A stretch of 64,000 nucleotides of DNA from Straminergon stramineum (lineage: Eukaryota > Streptophyta > Bryopsida > Hypnales > Calliergonaceae): positions 34,832,547 to 34,896,546 of the forward strand of contig OY987263.1 of the NCBI GenBank assembly GCA_963920665.1, in the 5' to 3' direction. Of the stretch, positions 1 to 11,192 are shown one piece after another. The translations under genes were made by a program, and so were the position numbers. Numbering within the stretch: the stretch's first letter is position 1; each line of letters starts with the position of its first letter. The notes below the pieces were generated by a model. The model was not told the DNA's origin. It searched no databases and saw only the letters and a list, made by a program, of their open reading frames with translations.

Positions 1-219
1 CAATAGCCACGATACACAAACCTCCGTGAATCAAAAAGCGCCCAATTGACATAATTCGCTAAAACCTGGTTGATCCTTGAAAACCACGGTGACATCGTTC
101 CACCAAATCCCAAACAGCGATTGCAATTAGGGTTGAACTCCAACAGTCACGATACACGAACCTCATCAAATCAAAAAAGCTCCCAGACATTTGACAAATC
201 ACACCAAAATTCGTCATAC

Positions 220-370
220 CTGGTTGATCCTTGAAAACCACGGTCACATCGTTCGCAGCCCGCGCCTCAAACGCGACGCACCCGCGCCCAGGCGTGAGGA
301 AGCTCTGGTCGTCGCCCATGAGCCAGGCGCAGTCGAAAGGCGGCACGACCAGGACAGAAGAGCCGGCCAT
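220..370 (-). CDS. First exon of an unidentified protein, possibly with a farnesoic-acid-methyltransferase-like domain (partial)
   Basis: The exon runs from an ATG at 370 to a good donor (CAG|gtatga, last exon base 220), then the gene leaves the window to the left. It encodes 50 complete residues starting MAGSSVLVVPPFDC and ending FEARAANDVTVVFKDQP, with the next codon split by the intron. An in-frame ATG at 394 would add eight residues (VISYLPA between two Met). The phrase FEARAAND followed by short hydrophobic strands resembles the start of the farnesoic acid O-methyltransferase domain (Pfam Methyltransf_FA), but this rests on one short motif and is weak. GC content is clearly higher than in the surrounding spacer, which supports real coding. 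A second copy of the exon end and donor lies at 65-105 inside the presumed intron. No downstream exon is visible, so the function is open. Confidence 0.45.
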
Positions 371-1012
371 CGCAGGGAGATAGGAAATCACCAAGCCTCG
401 CCACAGAAACGACTAACATCTGAACTCTCAATCCCACCCCACCCCACTACACAATCCCAAGAACCCAAACCCAACAAAATCCGGGATTCAAAACTTACGA
501 GAACTATCCCAAGATGCAGCACACTGACAGTGAAGAAGGATTTGTTGCAATTGCAACATCCACACACCCGGTGCGCATGGTCGGCATTTGAGAAAGCTCC
601 TGAGGTTCGTGCTGAGCTTGTACAATACTAATTGTGGGGATGCTCGGGATCTTTGGAATCGGCTTGGGAGTTGGGATGGGGGTGATGAGAATCTGGCGAG
701 AATCTGACACTCTGAGAGTGCCCAGGATTCTTCCTGGCAGCGGCAGGCGGGCGGACTCTTCCACATTTGCGCTTATCTGCCAGTGAGGAAGTGAGTGAGT
801 GAGTGAGTGCCGCCACATGGGTACGGGACTTGGTGCATTGCGCCTGCCCGTTTCCCATGAAACCGCCTGTTCTGGTGGGTCGCCGTTGCTTTCGGGGAAG
901 TTTCGAGTTTGTATCGTTGTTGTCATCCTCTCTATGATTTTTTCACAAAGGACTTTTGTTTTTACCCTGGCATGGAAAGAGTAGAGATGGAGTAAGAAGA
1001 AGAAGGGCCAAG
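371..1012 (-). promoter_or_regulatory. Upstream region of the left-edge gene
   Basis: No coding exon is recognised. The stretch is moderately GC-rich with C/A-rich runs around 430-480 and a short (GTGA)n microsatellite at 791-809. It probably holds the 5' untranslated region and promoter of the minus-strand gene that starts at 370. No specific element was identified. Confidence 0.35.
791..809. repeat. (GTGA)n microsatellite
   Basis: About four and a half uninterrupted GTGA units are seen directly, in the likely promoter of the left-edge gene. Confidence 0.8.
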
Positions 1013-1014
1013 GT

Positions 1015-1226
1015 GAATTGACCCCCTCATTGCTAAAAACATTGAAATTTTTTTATTTGCAATACATGATAAAATTTGCAAATTTCGAATTCATATTTTC
1101 ATATTTGCAATAAGAGGCCCCAAGTTAGATATGAGGAATGAAGACATACCAAAGATCTCGGCACAAAAGAGGGGGCAATTTTTTTGTAATTACTATTCTA
1201 GTATGGGGCAATGAGGGGGTCAATTC
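1015..1226. mobile_element. MITE with 18-bp perfect terminal inverted repeats
   Basis: The left end GAATTGACCCCCTCATTG (1015-1032) is the exact reverse complement of the right end (1209-1226). The body between is AT-rich and non-coding, total about 212 bp. The inverted repeats may extend a few imperfect bases outward. The trinucleotide GCC sits near both outer edges, but a target duplication cannot be fixed with certainty. Size, non-coding body and perfect ends fit a non-autonomous DNA transposon; the superfamily is undetermined. Confidence 0.7.
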
Positions 1227-1245
1227 TCCCTAGCCAAAGAAGGAG

Positions 1246-2376
1246 TTAACCCTAAAGCCCTGAATTATGTTTTTTTACAACGTAGTGATTTGTGGCAACT
1301 CACTATGAAAGGAATTTTTATTCTTTTTCTTTGAAATTTTCACTCATGTACCGGAGAAGTAGCTTTCATGCCCAACAATATTCACAAATTTTGACTAGAT
1401 GGTTAAAAAGTTATTGTATAATGTATCATTTTCATTGATTGGTAGGCAATCCGAGCAACTCCAAAAAAATTCTTTAAAAAATCACTTATTTAAGAAGTAA
1501 AAATTAGAAATTGGTTTTCTAGATTTATGTATTCGTGGAAAGCTTTAAATCACTTTATTCTTATTAATGAGATGAAAGTTATGAGGAGTCTTAGTTTGTA
1601 GGTAGTTTTGGATTCTCTAAGGTAGACAAACCCATTACCAAACCCTGGCCCAATACCATCCAAATGTAGGGCCCTCATTGATTCTATAACAAGAATTTAT
1701 GACAATAACATATGCCTTAACTTCACTATAAGATATGTATTATAATTTTACATTCTCAATACTCTAGAATCAATGAGGACCCTACATTTGGGTGGTATTG
1801 GGTCAAGGGTTGGTATTGGGTAAAGCTACCTTACTCTAAAATAAACTTTGAAGTCTTTTATTTAACTCAATTTTCAATAGTTTAAAAAAAAAATTATAGG
1901 ATGTAGATTGTTTATTACAACATTACAACCACTAGGACTAGCATTTTTCAATTCCATAACTAAATTTGTAACAATTTAGTATTTGAAAATCAATCATTCT
2001 CCACTTCATTCTACTTATTGTATTTTTTTATATGTTCTAGAATTCCAAATGATCTAAAATGTTCAAGCATGTATAACCAACTTGCCTTTAAGAATGAATC
2101 CATAGAAGTACCAACATTTTGGACATTTTTTCATACAAATGTAACCTTGTGAGGTGTAGTTGTAGTTTTTTTGTCAATTCAAATGTTAATATCTTGCAAT
2201 CTACATGGTGGGAATTTCTGAATTTTTTTTTCACATCTTTTCAAACCAACATACTACAAGCCCCTATGGTTACATGTGTCGAAAAATATTGTTTTTCTAA
2301 AATTTAGTACTTGTGCTAGAAATGGCAATTTTGGAGCATTTTTGGTGAAAGGACAATCAAAATTTTTAGGGGTTAA
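1246..2376 (-). mobile_element. AT-rich TTAA-bounded repeat, family 1, copy 1 (inverted), carrying a nested MITE
   Basis: The block starts TTAACCCTAAAG and ends TTTTTAGGGGTTAA. Read in reverse complement it matches, with divergence, the repeats at 23079-24030 and 56005-56958. Shared landmarks are the segment with TTTGAAATTTTCACTCATGT near 1330, GAAAGCTTTAAATCA near 1545, and GGAGCATTTTTGGTGAAA near 2334. The match is interrupted by a separate 210-bp MITE at 1621-1830. There is no coding capacity, so it looks like a non-autonomous element. Confidence 0.65.
1621..1830. mobile_element. Mutator-like MITE with about 70-bp inverted repeats and 9-bp imperfect target duplication
   Basis: The left arm begins GGTAG and includes CCCAATACCATCCAAATG and CTCATTGATTCTA. 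The right arm carries the same series in reverse complement and ends CTACC. Flanks attctctaa (1612-1620) and ttactctaa (1831-1839) match at 7 of 9 positions. The uninterrupted relatives of the host repeat have gtactctaa at this point, which marks the empty site. Long inverted repeats with a 9-bp duplication are typical of Mutator-like elements; the classification is inference. Confidence 0.7.
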
Positions 2377-2969
2377 TCTCTAAGTGCTTTGATATCTACT
2401 TCTCGGACAATAAACAAATTGAAATTCCAGTTTCATCCTCATTATTACTTGGATGAAAGTCATTATAATTTGTAGAGATACTTTATCAAGTTGTTGTCCT
2501 ATCTTATTGTTGGATTTGGTGTTACTAGAATACATATATTTTTCTAAAATTGTAAATGTGCAAGTATGTCAAGTGGTTGGCCAAGCCCAAATTCCATGGA
2601 CTCTAGTTCAAAATTGGATTTGCAAAAATGAGGTCATAGATTTTAAGAAAAGAAAAATTTCAAAAAATCACCATTTGAAGAGAACCTTGTACCAAATCCA
2701 TTCCAACAAATTTTACTCAAAAAATAATAATATTTTACTTGAAATCCAATTTAGAAGAAATTTTGAAATTTCCCTTTTAAAATTTATAAAAAAAATATTG
2801 ATGATAGCATTAGTGAATCTAACCATACAAATGGAATCTACAATTCAAAATCGACCTACAACTTTAATTTGTATATGAAGTCCAAAATATTCTTCTAAAG
2901 TATACTTTATATTGATTTTTTTCAAATTGGAAATTTTGGAGGACACTCTCATAGACATTTAGGGGTTAA
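2373..2969. mobile_element. TTAA-bounded AT-rich repeat abutting copy 1
   Basis: It begins TTAATCTCTAAGTG and ends CATTTAGGGGTTAA, so its ends are imperfect inverted repeats of the TTAACCCCTAAATG type. It shares its left TTAA with the right edge of the preceding element. The interior is non-coding; a 141-codon open frame here (2453-2878) is low-complexity and resembles nothing known. No other copy was identified in this window. Confidence 0.5.
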
Positions 2970-3421
2970 TGATCAACGTAAAGAAAGCCTCTATTGGGAA
3001 TAGATCAACTCTCTAGACTTCATAGACCTAAATGGCGAATTTCATCTTTGATGCCTAGTGGATCAACTATCTAAGCCTTGCAAGCTTAAATGGTGAATTT
3101 CATCCTTCACATGTTTCTTCCCTCAATAACTTCTTAGGTCCCCAAATGACAACAAGGACATTTGATCCCCCACGCTATATAGTTAGGTGGACTATGGCGA
3201 TCAACATGAGCTTGGGTAGTAGCTTAGGTTTGAGGGGCCATTCCACAATTTCAAGCTTCCTTACAATGAAAAAATGGTTCTTATTGTGAAAAAATTATTT
3301 TATTGATCTATTCTAAATGGTTTAAATTTGGTGGTACAATTTCAAGTATTTAATAGATAATCAAGAGCAACTCATACTATATGAATTCCAATTTTACATG
3401 CTAAAGGATTTGAATAGAGGT
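2970..3421 (-). other. 3' flank of the hydrolase gene with a short tandem duplication
   Basis: This stretch lies just downstream of the LDAH-like stop codon and should contain its 3' untranslated region. A unit of about 58 bp beginning GATCAACT (about 3003-3060) is repeated imperfectly at about 3061-3118, both ending in AATGG(C/T)GAATTTCATC. No gene is seen. Confidence 0.4.
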
Positions 3422-6400
3422 CTATGAAAGACCACAATGTATCTGATTGAAAATGGTGTCTGCGGAAAAACGAGCAACCCAATTGGAGCCAGCCTTGGTA
3501 CAACAAAAGGCATGTAAATGTCCTTCTCTTTCAGTAGCAACATTTAGTTCTGGAACCTTCTTACTCATCTGCACACCATTTACAAGGTAAGTACATCCAA
3601 TTGTGATTTGATCTACAAAGAAGATATTGATTACAAGGACAAATACAACAATAATGTTTGGTACACTTATGATCAAAACTTATAGAATGTCTCAAAATAA
3701 GCATGTTAGAATCTTCTTTCAAATCCTTGCAAGATTCAACAAAAGTCCATTTAGCCAAAACCAAAGAACCATGCCCAAATGCTTACTTGGACCATGATAG
3801 GTGGAGATAAAGTTAATTTACATCATGTTGAAATTCAAAGAGTAGTATGGTGTCATTGGAAAAAGGAAACATAGAAGACAAAAAGTACCTTTCAACATGT
3901 ATCTTCTTATCATTTCCTCCTAATTTGGTAACCTAACCAAAAGAGAAGTGATAAGAGGATACAAATCAAGCAAAAGAGCCAAAAAACTCTCATCATCCAT
4001 ATAGAAACTATGTATATTAATAACTTTTTAATTAAATCTTCTTTCATCAAACTCATCATCCACATCAAAACTATGTATATTAATAATTCTTTAATTAAAT
4101 CTTCTTTCAACAAACCTTATTGAACGAACATACCAAGTTCAAAAGTCACTTCATATTCATACCATTACATTCTAATATGTTACAAGATGTTGTATACATG
4201 ATATAATGAGTTTGGTGAGTGTTGAAAGGATTTTAGAAGACTTGTTAATTCCAAAGTACTCCTACCTACCCAAATGATAAAAAATGGTTGCTTCTATATC
4301 TCATACTTTAACATTTTCCAAAACCCAACCTAGAAGTTGTCAAAAGTGCATACTAGTTATAGGATCTTCAACAAAAATTGAGTTTTGTTAGAAGTGGTGA
4401 AATTTATAGAAATTAAAAAAAAAATTTAGTATGAGAATAGTTTTATATGAAATATTTATTCACATGGAACTTCACCATTTCTCAGATAGTTTATTGCTTC
4501 AATGACAAGCCTTCAGTGTTCACCAAATTTTAAAAAATAGACCAACTTGAAAATCAACTTCAAAAACTTATAATCTCCTAAATGGCATAGAATAAAGCTT
4601 GAACAAGAACAACTTTTTTCAGTCCTTTTGTCACAATGAAATTCTTGACTCAAATTCATGAAAAATAGATAATATATTTATTTCTTGCCAGAACTTGGAA
4701 ATCACATCTAAAATCAAGTCAACCATAACTCAGTGTTCCAACTTAAATGTGTTAAAAAAAGTGAGCTAGAAATATTTTAGCTGAGGTCTTTTGCAAGCAA
4801 CACTGCTGTCAAATTGTTACAAAATTCCATTGATAATCTATGCATATGGAAACCTAGGCTGTGACATTAAACAGGTCTGGAAGACTGGGAGCTTGACCGA
4901 TATAGCTATATAAAAGAGATTGAAGATTTCAACATACAAGTTGCAGAGGGTTGCAAAAGGGACAAGAGTAGCAGGTTGAATTACTATACCCACCTCATCA
5001 AGAAGTGACAAAGGTCCCCAGTGGTCATCGATACCAAATAGAAATGAGATCTTCTTTCGATTTTGCTTCAAGTAGTCCCAGTCTGGCTCTGAAGACAGCT
5101 ACACAACAGAATAACCCATGTAAGAGACCCAGGTAAAGCCATCAATAACTAAACCATCCCTGCTGGAACTAACCTACATACCTCCTTGAAGGCCTTATAT
5201 TCTAAGTATACCAAAATGTGCAGATCTTATCTGCAGCATCTCACGCAATGTATTCGTGGATCTTACCGATGCAAACTCAGTCCTTCCCATGTACAAGAAA
5301 TTGCTTACGACATTTCTCTGCACCATTGGTAAACGTTCATAATAGATGTTAATATACAAGGCCACTAGTTCCATCTTGTACATGAATCACAAGTAAAGAA
5401 GTACTTCACTTTGAAGAATTCTTTTACGATTTCATTTCACAAACGAGTGCCAAGTAGCAGACAGAATGCTCAAAACAAAGATACTTTATCCCTGAAGGTC
5501 AAGAATTCACGGTTTTAAATGACCAATTTGATTGATTACGTTGGGAAGAGTGCAAACAGATCCATATTCTATATTAACAGGATCAAAAAAGAACATTGCA
5601 TGTGTTGGTCAGAAAATGAATTAAATTGAAAAAAAGATTCCTCAATTGACCCACTCAAAATTGCCAAACTCATACTAGAACTGTATATTAAACAATAATT
5701 TCTTCATAGCAAACAGTATTCATTCAGGATATGAAAAGCAATAATTACCTGCAACATGTAACGGCATGTCACATCAACAGCAAGAGGATCCCATACACGG
5801 CCAAGCAGCACTTTCACTAAGCCCCTTGCGAATTTTTTGGGAAGCCGTCCCACAAGACCTGCAAATGTGCTAATAACTGCACACAAAGCTGGGGACCTGC
5901 TCACACATCATAAACGAGTTGGCAATATGATGAAGGACATGGACATTGGTAAGTGAATTCACGGACTATCATGCAAAACAGCTCATGAGACGCAGCAGTT
6001 TATTTTTGAATGCCTATGGCACACCCAAGAAACGGTCCTTGACTGAGATGCACTCATCTGCTTCTGTAACAAACTCTTGATGCAAACTCTAGATAGGTTG
6101 AATAACTCTTTGGTATTACTTGTATATTACTTGTGTACACACAATCTTGCATTCTAAACAAGTGCAATGTGTACTTACGCAACCGCTTTTCCCAGAACGC
6201 TCTGGAACTTGGAATGCTTATTCAACGTCAGAAAAGGATAAAGCCCAACAACGTGTTGTACCTGCACAGCACATCGTCTTTATAAACCGTTTCGTTTGTT
6301 TCAGAGGACTGGAAACCTTTACTTGTGCTCTTTGAACTAAAGAATATTTGCAAAGGAGAGTTTCAATTTGTAACGTACAAATGTTAGAAGGAAAGGAAAT

Positions 6401-9350
6401 CAAGGAATCAGAAGATCAACGTTCGGGGAGTTTTTTTTATTTCACTGGCAATTATCCATCATTTCCCATATTCAACCAGATATTCATGTACTTGGCTCTG
6501 ACCATCTCAGAACATTCTTCACTGTAACAACCAAGATAGGCTATTCACCATTAATATCGACATGTTTGAAGGCTTAAAATCGAAACAACAGGAGATTGCC
6601 TGCTCGGAACGTTCCCTGAAAAACAAAACCACAACCCACCTGAGAAGGGAATTTCTTGAGGATTTCCAGCGCAATATAAGCTCCGATTGAATGACCCACC
6701 TGTGCAACGGCATAAGTATCAAGATAAGGCAGATTGTAGAAAAAATCAACCTACTTCTACAGCTTTCAATCGTTCAAGAATCACGCTGGTTCATGCAAAA
6801 GCAAGAGAGCATAAACAATGTTTCTAGTAAAATTATACTGTTTCAGGCACTTTAGACATCAGAAAGAGAACCTTCCTCTTGATTCATTGGGAGGTCACAA
6901 TGATATAAGAGAACACAGTCATTAGAAAACCCTAGTTTTGGTGCCTTCATAGTGGCAACGCATACAAGGATAGGTCTGTGAAAAAGCATACCAGTAGAAG
7001 TGGGAGATCTGGTGTTTCTAGAAGAAGTCTTTCCCTCACAAATTGAACCTGCTCAATACCCGGCCTCTTAATAACCCACAGGATTCTTGTGATCTTGTAA
7101 TAAACTACCAACCTGACGAAAGACGACAACACTGAATATTGGTAAAAAACATAATTATTAATAGAAATTTCTTGCTTCAGAAAACCCGTGTACCAACAAA
7201 TACCCGTTATTATGAGAGTCGATGAACCATCATCTACGCATTCTAAATTCTCTTGAGGTCCATGCTGGGCACATTCAACTTGCCAGACCTCGACATTGCC
7301 AATAGAGTAACTGAACATAACATTACCACTAACATACTTAAAAGCAAGAGGTGAGAACCACCTTATGGTTTATTTGATCCTGCAAAGAGAATGACTTCCC
7401 AAGCTCCCAATACTGTTACAAAAAACAATTCAAAAATATCACTTCCGCTTAGTCCCATCTGCTTTCAAATTTAGAACAGTCTGATACGTAGGGCAGTCCT
7501 TAGATGACAGAAAACATGAAGCTCAAGGAATGAGTCCAAAGAGGGGTTGACATGTCTACTCAAAAGAAAATCTAGTTCTCTACTGAAGCTGATTGAAACT
7601 AGATATACAAGAGAGGAGGTTCAAAAAGGACCTTCGACACATGTGCAATGTGGCTGATCGCTGCAACAAATTTCCCACAGTGAGACCCTTATTGCATCAG
7701 TAAACAATAATGGTGCCTCCAGCTGTCACAACACAAACATTTGAATTGTGGAAAATAGAAATAAAAAACTAACCACTTTCATAGTAATTTATGATGCATC
7801 ACCAATTGTGAAAATGGCGCAATGAAAATAGCACTGCCTAGAAATATTGTTGACATCCTAACCAATGTAATGAATCGAGCATTATCAAGTGTAGAAAAAG
7901 AAAGAAGTAACACACTGTTTGACAGCATAAAAGACACTCAATGCACAGAAGGTGTACCTGTAACTGAGGCTTGGCCATCGAGGTTCTCGAACAGAGCCTC
8001 CAGAAACTCTTTGTAGTAAGTCACGACTCCTTTGAAAGATGACCAAACGATCACGTCAGAGACTGACTAAACGAAAAGACTGGCCCAAAATCCTCTCTAA
8101 GGCAGAGGACACTGAAACCATTACGGACCTGATTCTGTTCCCTACATTGACCCTTGCTACCAACGACAACTCATCTCCTCCAACAGACTGGGTTAGACTT
8201 CTTAGCAAGTGGCGTGAGCATGACTTAGCTAAACGTCTATGCCACTGATATTTGAATGCAGATAGCGTTATCGACAGTCACAATGGTGTACAACCTCCCA
8301 CTTAGAAATTGCATAAGAAATTCATACATAGAGATCAAATTTCAGCTCAACAGATTGGGCTTTCGAACCGAAAGTGATCTCCTCACAACTCTATGCTGCT
8401 CTCCCGAAAACCATTCATAGAGTAGGTCATATGTGATATAGGTGGGACACTTGGTACATTTGTCATCATGCAAAATCAAAACTCTCCAGGGGTCGAGCAA
8501 GAGTGAACACAAAGAACTAAGGAGCTTGGGGGCCTGAACACTGAGGAATTTCTTCGAATATCGTTTCAAAAGTGAGGGAATGTTAATATGACATGAGCCA
8601 TGAGTACTGTGTAACAAACCTGGATTCCCAGGAATGAAGAAAACATGAAAAGTCGGCCTTTCTGCACGCAATTCCAGAAACTCTGTTGCATGTCTGCCAA
8701 ACGAACATTCAATTAAGCCCTAAACATTCATGGTTTGAAAGTGAACAATTTGATTGATCATTTTGCGAAAATACAACTCAAATCTTACCAAATTTTAAAT
8801 TACCATAATCAGTGAAGAACATTGCTAAGTACTGGTGAAAACATAATTAAATGTATAAAAAAGACAATCCCATATGACCGACTCAAAGTTGCTTAAAAAA
8901 CAAGAGGCTCAATTGGAGTCCCTGGATCCTTCAGGTAATGAAAAGATAACAGTAGCAACAAGATAGGATCAAAGTCGTCATTCCCTAAAATTGCAACACA
9001 TGTGAGAAGCATTGCATTCTTCGTCAAAAGTTTCATCCAGAAGATTCTTCATCTGCATGATTGTTGAGTTTACAGGCATACTGGAAAACAAATCTTTGAA
9101 GTTATTTAAATTATTAATTGTGTTTATAAAAGCCATATAATGCTTTAATTCTGTTTTTATCCCCTGCGTGACCAAAATAAGATTAAAAAGTCTACTTTGG
9201 ATTCTAATGGTTGATCATAGTTCATTACTTATGTTCCAAAATATATATCTGACGTTAAAAAATGTAGGCCATGAGGAGTATCACTACATACCCGCCAATT
9301 CTATCCACACGGAAGGATGCACGATGGGAGGACACTGCAGGCAGCCCCAT
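3422..9350 (-). CDS. LDAH: Lipid-droplet-associated-hydrolase-like alpha/beta hydrolase (LDAH family), 12 coding exons
   Basis: LDAH proteins are serine hydrolases or esterases that in animals sit on lipid droplets; the plant role is poorly known. Coding exons, 5' to 3' on the minus strand: 9350-9292, 8693-8620, 8029-7958, 7660-7632, 7412-7362, 7048-6992, 6699-6640, 6261-6179, 5896-5749, 5317-5267, 5098-4994, 3568-3422. All introns are GT-AG, phases agree, and the product is 311 aa, normal for the family. The family signature FIPGNPG is at residues 39-45, the nucleophile elbow GHSIG at 116-120 (Ser118), an Asp-bearing FGIDDHWGP at 249-257 and a His-bearing EGHLHAF at 278-284, giving a complete catalytic set. 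The start is the first Met in the exon 9398-9292. The frame stays open upstream of it without another Met, so the extreme N-terminus is the weakest part. The last intron (3569-4993) is unusually long. Confidence 0.9.
3991..4120. repeat. Two-copy tandem repeat of about 65 bp inside the last LDAH intron
   Basis: Two adjacent units share CTATGTATATTAATAA followed by TTTTAATTAAATCTTCTTTCA with few differences. The repeat lies in the 1.4 kb intron 3569-4993 and explains the repetitive low-complexity open frame on the minus strand there. Confidence 0.7.
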
Positions 9351-9545
9351 CGTTTGCACGCTCGCAATGGCCTGTTCCTTAAACCCTCTCCGCGCGAACT
9401 GCAATTAATAAAAAACCACGTCATTTCCGATGTATCATGCTTTACACACGCAGCAATTGGCTTCATTCAAACAACTCAATCTCACCGTCAGTAGTGACGA
9501 TTCATTTCCGGCAATAACACTGGCTGCATTCGAAATGTGGCCTCG
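9292..9545 (-). other. Probable 5' exons/UTR of the LDAH-like gene
   Basis: The block 9292-9398 has a clean acceptor (attaattgcag) and donor (GG|gtatgt). A possible upstream exon ends at the donor ACG|gtgag near 9486. Joined, the two could be read in the same frame as the hydrolase (residues such as NESSLLT then FARRGFKEQ), but no Met precedes in that frame, so I treat the sequence before 9350 as 5' untranslated. Confidence 0.4.
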
Positions 9546-11192
9546 GAAAGAGGAGGAAGGATAAAGAAGATATATAATTTTATAAATTGTACGGAGTAAC
9601 ATATACCATGGTGAATTTATCGCTAATATATTAAAGGAATAAAATGAAAATCTTCGAAATTACACCTAACCAATGACAAAATTCAGAAAATTCACACTCG
9701 GAATATCATGCCGAGATCTCATGCCTACCACACCAATGCACTCACCAAGAATTGAATTGAATCTTCTTTCCTTGGTTTGCCCAAAATGCTTTTGTTATAT
9801 TATTCTCAAAAGAGACAAAAAAAGAATCATCTTTAAAAATAGACCAAAAAAAACCAACCTGAAATCCACTACAAGCTATGCTAATTAAAAAAAGCTGTCG
9901 TGATTACCGTAACATCATTCCAAGTTTAGGAGACAGAATCAAACCACTCATCTCGCGGGCATTGTTTTCATTTGGCAATAAATTGTTGTACAAAACAATT
10001 CCAAAGTATTCACAGTCAGACATTAGGGCATTAGAATCGACCAGCCATTCAGATTCGAGTTGTTCAAGAAGACAAGGATTGATTGAACTTTACGCTTCCA
10101 GAGCATTCACAGTTTAAACGGTTGACATCAATCAGGCAATCAGATTCGAGTTGCTCAAGAAAGAAAATCGGTAATTCAATTTCCGCACAAATACCTTCAT
10201 GAATGCAAAGAACCTCAAAAACAGCTTGATCACAAAATTGGCGGTTAAACAAATCAATTCCAAAAGCATTCACAAGTTCAACAGATGGAATTAAGCAGCC
10301 ATTCCGATTCAATTTAATCAAGAATGCTAATCAGTGATTCAATTTCCACCATACTGGCTACTCAAGAATGCAAAGAACCTCAAAGCATTCAGATTGGAAT
10401 TAACCGTTGAAATCAATCAGGCATTCAGATTCGAGTTACTGAAAAAAAAAATCAATGATTCAATTTGGCGCACCATTGACCACTCAAGCATGCAAAGAAC
10501 CTAAATAAACAGCGAGATCACTAAATTGGTCTCAAAACAAAGGGCGACGAAGCTACAAACATGGTGAGACGGAAGACAAACCACACCACAGCGTGATGAA
10601 GCTCGCGACAGAGGAAATGCCTTGAAGCCCCAAGTTCGAGTGATGTCCACGAACATGATTCACGGGCGATCGTCACCTATCCCTCTCCAGTCTCCTCCAC
10701 AAATCCGTCTGCGCGCCTGGCTGGGGACAAATGTACAAACGAAAGCGGAGTTTTTCAGGCTTAATTCCGAACCTATAGGTTAGGTACCAAACCTCCAGGT
10801 CCGGGATCGGAAGGCGAGATTGCCACATGGGAATATCCGTTTGAGATCCGAGACACATATGCAGTGATTGTGATATTAGAGAAAAAAAAATATGATACTC
10901 CGAAGAAATCCGAACAAGCCTGAAGACTCGGTACCGAACCTAGATTTAGGGTTCAACGATGTAAAACTGAAGCTCTCCGCCACGTAACTCAAACTTTGTT
11001 CACAATGTTTGCAGCATCAATGTCGTCGATGACGACTTGCGCATGAGACTAGAAGCAGAACCGAAAAAAGGAACGACTTGTGCGGCATCTTTAGACCCCG
11101 TTTATGAAAGAAATCGCGCGGAATTTTCACACACCCTTTGGTGTTTCCCATGTGCGGTGAATTGCGCATCCGAAAGGGAAGTGGAGGTCGCA
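9546..11192. promoter_or_regulatory. Divergent intergenic spacer between the LDAH-like gene and TFB2
   Basis: The two genes are head-to-head, so this 1.6 kb must hold both promoters. The first part is AT-rich. The middle (about 10045-10535) is a diverged four-unit tandem repeat. The last 550 bp are richer in GC and probably include the TFB2 5' leader. An open frame in phase with TFB2 runs from an ATG at 11037, so a 52-residue N-terminal extension cannot be excluded. No TATA box can be assigned with confidence. Confidence 0.4.
10045..10535. repeat. Diverged tandem repeat, four units of about 90-165 bp
   Basis: Each unit opens with CAGATTCGAGTT or a close variant (about 10047, 10138, 10300 and 10420). 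Three carry TTCAATTT and the phrase ATGCAAAGAACCT. Seen directly in the divergent promoter spacer. Confidence 0.7.

Noticed and set aside
2453..2878. 141-codon open frame
   Set aside because: It lies inside a TTAA-bounded AT-rich repeat and is low-complexity Ile/Lys/Asn-rich, as expected by chance.
8978..9175. 65-codon minus-strand frame within the first LDAH intron as an extra exon
   Set aside because: Exon 9292-9350 joins 8693-8620 directly in phase to give the family-like GGHATEFLEL, leaving no room for it.
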